Positions 5,901-6,115 of a stretch of DNA of 6,115 bases are shown here, one piece after another. The DNA is from Actinomycetes bacterium (GTDB lineage Bacteria; Actinomycetota; Acidimicrobiia; Acidimicrobiales; Microtrichaceae), in the NCBI GenBank assembly GCA_023423475.1, contig JAFAFN010000095.1, forward strand, positions 1 through 6,115, written 5' to 3'. The stretch's first letter is position 1. Each line of letters starts with the position of its first letter. The notes under the pieces are model-generated. The model did no database searches. It was not told the DNA's origin and saw only the letters and a program-made list of their open reading frames with translations. Made by a program: the position numbers and the translations under genes.

Positions 5901-6115
5901 ACGAGCAGGAGGGAGAGGCCGGCGAAGATGATGTTGAAGAGCCGTGCCGACGGCGTGCTCACCGGGCTCTGGAGGTACGGGATGAGCACGAGCGACCACT
6001 GCAGCATCGCGACGGCCAGGCCGCCGACGACGGCATCGAGCACCGGGTCGAGGGTGAAGCGCCGCACACGACGGTGGACGACGGTGACCACGGCGACCAG
6101 GAACAGGATGTAGGA
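2957..6115 (-). CDS. Membrane GAF-PAS-PAS-GGDEF-EAL cyclic-di-GMP signalling protein (5'-partial)
   Basis: A composite cyclic-di-GMP turnover protein, probably at the cytoplasmic membrane. Residues are numbered from the GTG at 6091, but the frame stays open to the window edge through a hydrophobic stretch (YILFLVAVVTVV), so the real start is outside. Order: at least six more hydrophobic helices (about 18-40, 51-72, 82-102, 110-128, 151-170, 174-196); a charged linker; a divergent GAF-like domain (about 205-345); two PAS domains with PAC tails (about 355-475 and 482-602); GGDEF (about 605-770); EAL (about 778-1033). The EAL domain looks active: Glu814 of EAL, Asn876, Glu908, Asp938-Asp939 in DDFGTGYSSL, Lys959, Glu994 and Gln1014 are all present. 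The GGDEF domain has an intact GGDEF (686-690), Asn653 and Asp662, but Gly645 stands where a metal-binding Asp is expected, and Ser677 replaces the Arg of the RxxD inhibitory site. Net phosphodiesterase activity is therefore the likelier role. The gene is convergent with ribH and not part of its operon. The input signal cannot be named. Confidence 0.92.
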   Translation of the reverse strand, partial: SYILFLVAVVTVVHRRVRRFTLDPVLDAVVGGLAVAMLQWSLVLIPYLQSPVSTPSARLFNIIFAGLSLLLVVAAVLALVSGSSRSTSNRLLAAGLVSTFALDLVATLVTADRLPDEARLYVAPFLMIFGTAGLLHPSVTQLTSRPSDPSLIRSLTNRRIGVLALALVSPPILLLIGVFREDTLYLVFPAVVSLALTPMVVVRLGRLVRQNEEMATLEATLRGVGERLVSAETTDDVVRVITVGAEQVLGANYVGGGLVARPTAPGSEAALGELVPAAEAIRAHLATADHPVTGEVLSLGDVDGSPDHWSAGLVVVQRELHAALVLVTNRELTDDERNAVTQLCRESAIAFRAVEHTEQKVRQRSEDRFAALVDNSSDIVAILDAENHLAYVSPVAGRLLGYPLSQAPGDLDVFALVHPEDHAAALRMLDDIRFGLRDVTEIRLRHREGPYRWFEIGGMDLSSDPNIGGIVLNAREIDDRKQAEERLLLSEARFKSLVQNSTDLVVVLDPTGAVSYASPSVTDVLAETPEEIKGRPIDEVFRQSSIDWMARLHHATPGAASSELLEFNFDNAEGQLRSIETSLTDLRSEPAVNGFVLNARDVTERKSMEQRIRYQATHDELTGLANRVHVLDDLAGMLGRNSGSTTVAAILLGIDDFKDINDSLGHAFGDLLLTAVAERITGMLSFGDIAARVGGDEFVVVLERAHGESHVTDLAEQLLTTLASPFMVNGRELNITASAGIVFDHDRTNTSDILLRNADIAMYRAKTMGKRQVVVFESQMHTAQFDRLELRADLARAITSEQFVAHYQPVFDLETRRIVGCEALIRWNHPRRGLLGPGLFIPLAEESGLIGKLGEWILERACTDMARWREEYGEQVHDLTMSVNLSVQQLHDDGIVGTVQQILARSGLPAERLVLEITESTLITDTEKISATMHELRELGSRLAVDDFGTGYSSLGYIQQFEFDVLKIDKSFVDDIDQFTNQRIVTAVLDLARQLGVRTIAEGIETELQAGLLEELGCRLGQGYLYSRPVPESDFRELLTSDRAASASRPML
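4286..5029 (-). other. Tandem PAS domains (probable internal duplication)
   Basis: Two PAS units follow each other. They open with EDRFAALVDNSSDIVAILD (358-376) and EARFKSLVQNSTDLVVVLD (483-501), and close with GIVLNAREIDDRKQAEERL (461-479) and GFVLNARDVTERKSMEQRI (586-604). The matching heads and tails show two related PAS-PAC modules, probably from an internal duplication. The middles differ: the first has the classic LVHPEDH segment (408-414), the second does not. No flavin-binding Cys motif of the LOV type and no haem ligand is obvious, so the ligand is unknown. Confidence 0.75.
5492..6115 (-). other. Membrane-sensor region of the GGDEF/EAL protein
   Basis: This N-terminal part holds six hydrophobic segments of about 19-24 residues within the frame counted from 6091, plus the end of another that runs off the window, so at least seven in total. 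Arg-rich patches after several of them (HRRVRR at 6-11, TNRR at 148-151, VRLGRLVR at 194-201) suggest cytoplasmic ends. I do not recognise it as a named 7TM or MASE-type sensor. It ends in a charged helical linker (QNEEMATLEATLRGVGERL, 202-220) that leads into the soluble domains and could transmit a signal. Confidence 0.6.

Noticed and set aside
2427..6115. Functional link between the riboflavin operon and the c-di-GMP protein (shared GTP substrate, flavin sensing by PAS)
   Set aside because: The genes are convergent and cannot be co-transcribed, no LOV-type flavin motif is seen in the PAS domains, and sharing GTP as a substrate is too general to count as evidence.

Overview
The window is GC-rich (roughly two thirds G+C by eye) and fully packed with genes. 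GTG starts are used, GTC/GAC/CTC codons dominate, and the riboflavin proteins read as actinobacterial, for example an RGHEGRGIGL motif in the RibA half and a short RibD reductase domain. My best inference is a chromosomal segment from an actinobacterium, possibly class Acidimicrobiia. That placement rests on remembered family resemblance, not on a search.

Left half (1-2933, plus strand): the 3' part of a riboflavin biosynthesis operon in the order ribD (only the C-terminal reductase domain lies in the window), ribE (riboflavin synthase), ribBA (DHBP synthase fused to GTP cyclohydrolase II) and ribH (lumazine synthase). The junctions are very tight: a 2-nt gap, an 11-nt overlap and a 4-nt gap. 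One polycistronic, translationally coupled mRNA is therefore likely. Together with the missing N-terminal RibD deaminase domain, these genes turn GTP and ribulose 5-phosphate into riboflavin, apart from the phosphatase step, for which no gene is seen here. The operon promoter, and any FMN riboswitch, would be upstream of the window.

Right half (2957-6115, minus strand): one large gene convergent with ribH, 23 bp away. It encodes a multi-pass membrane protein with a GAF-like domain, two PAS domains, a GGDEF domain and a C-terminal EAL domain, i.e. a cyclic-di-GMP signalling protein. Its reading frame is open to the window edge, so the true N-terminus lies outside. The EAL domain keeps the residues expected of an active phosphodiesterase. 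The GGDEF domain keeps the signature motif but has Gly where the first metal-binding Asp should be, and has lost the Arg of the RxxD inhibitory site. This pattern suggests a phosphodiesterase with a regulatory, perhaps GTP-sensing, GGDEF domain, and it is the most interesting point in the window.

I see no mobile element, CRISPR array, RNA gene or other clearly novel system. The short convergent gap holds overlapping inverted repeats that could form a factor-independent or bidirectional transcription end, but there is no T-tract. No stretch longer than 300 bases lacks a gene.
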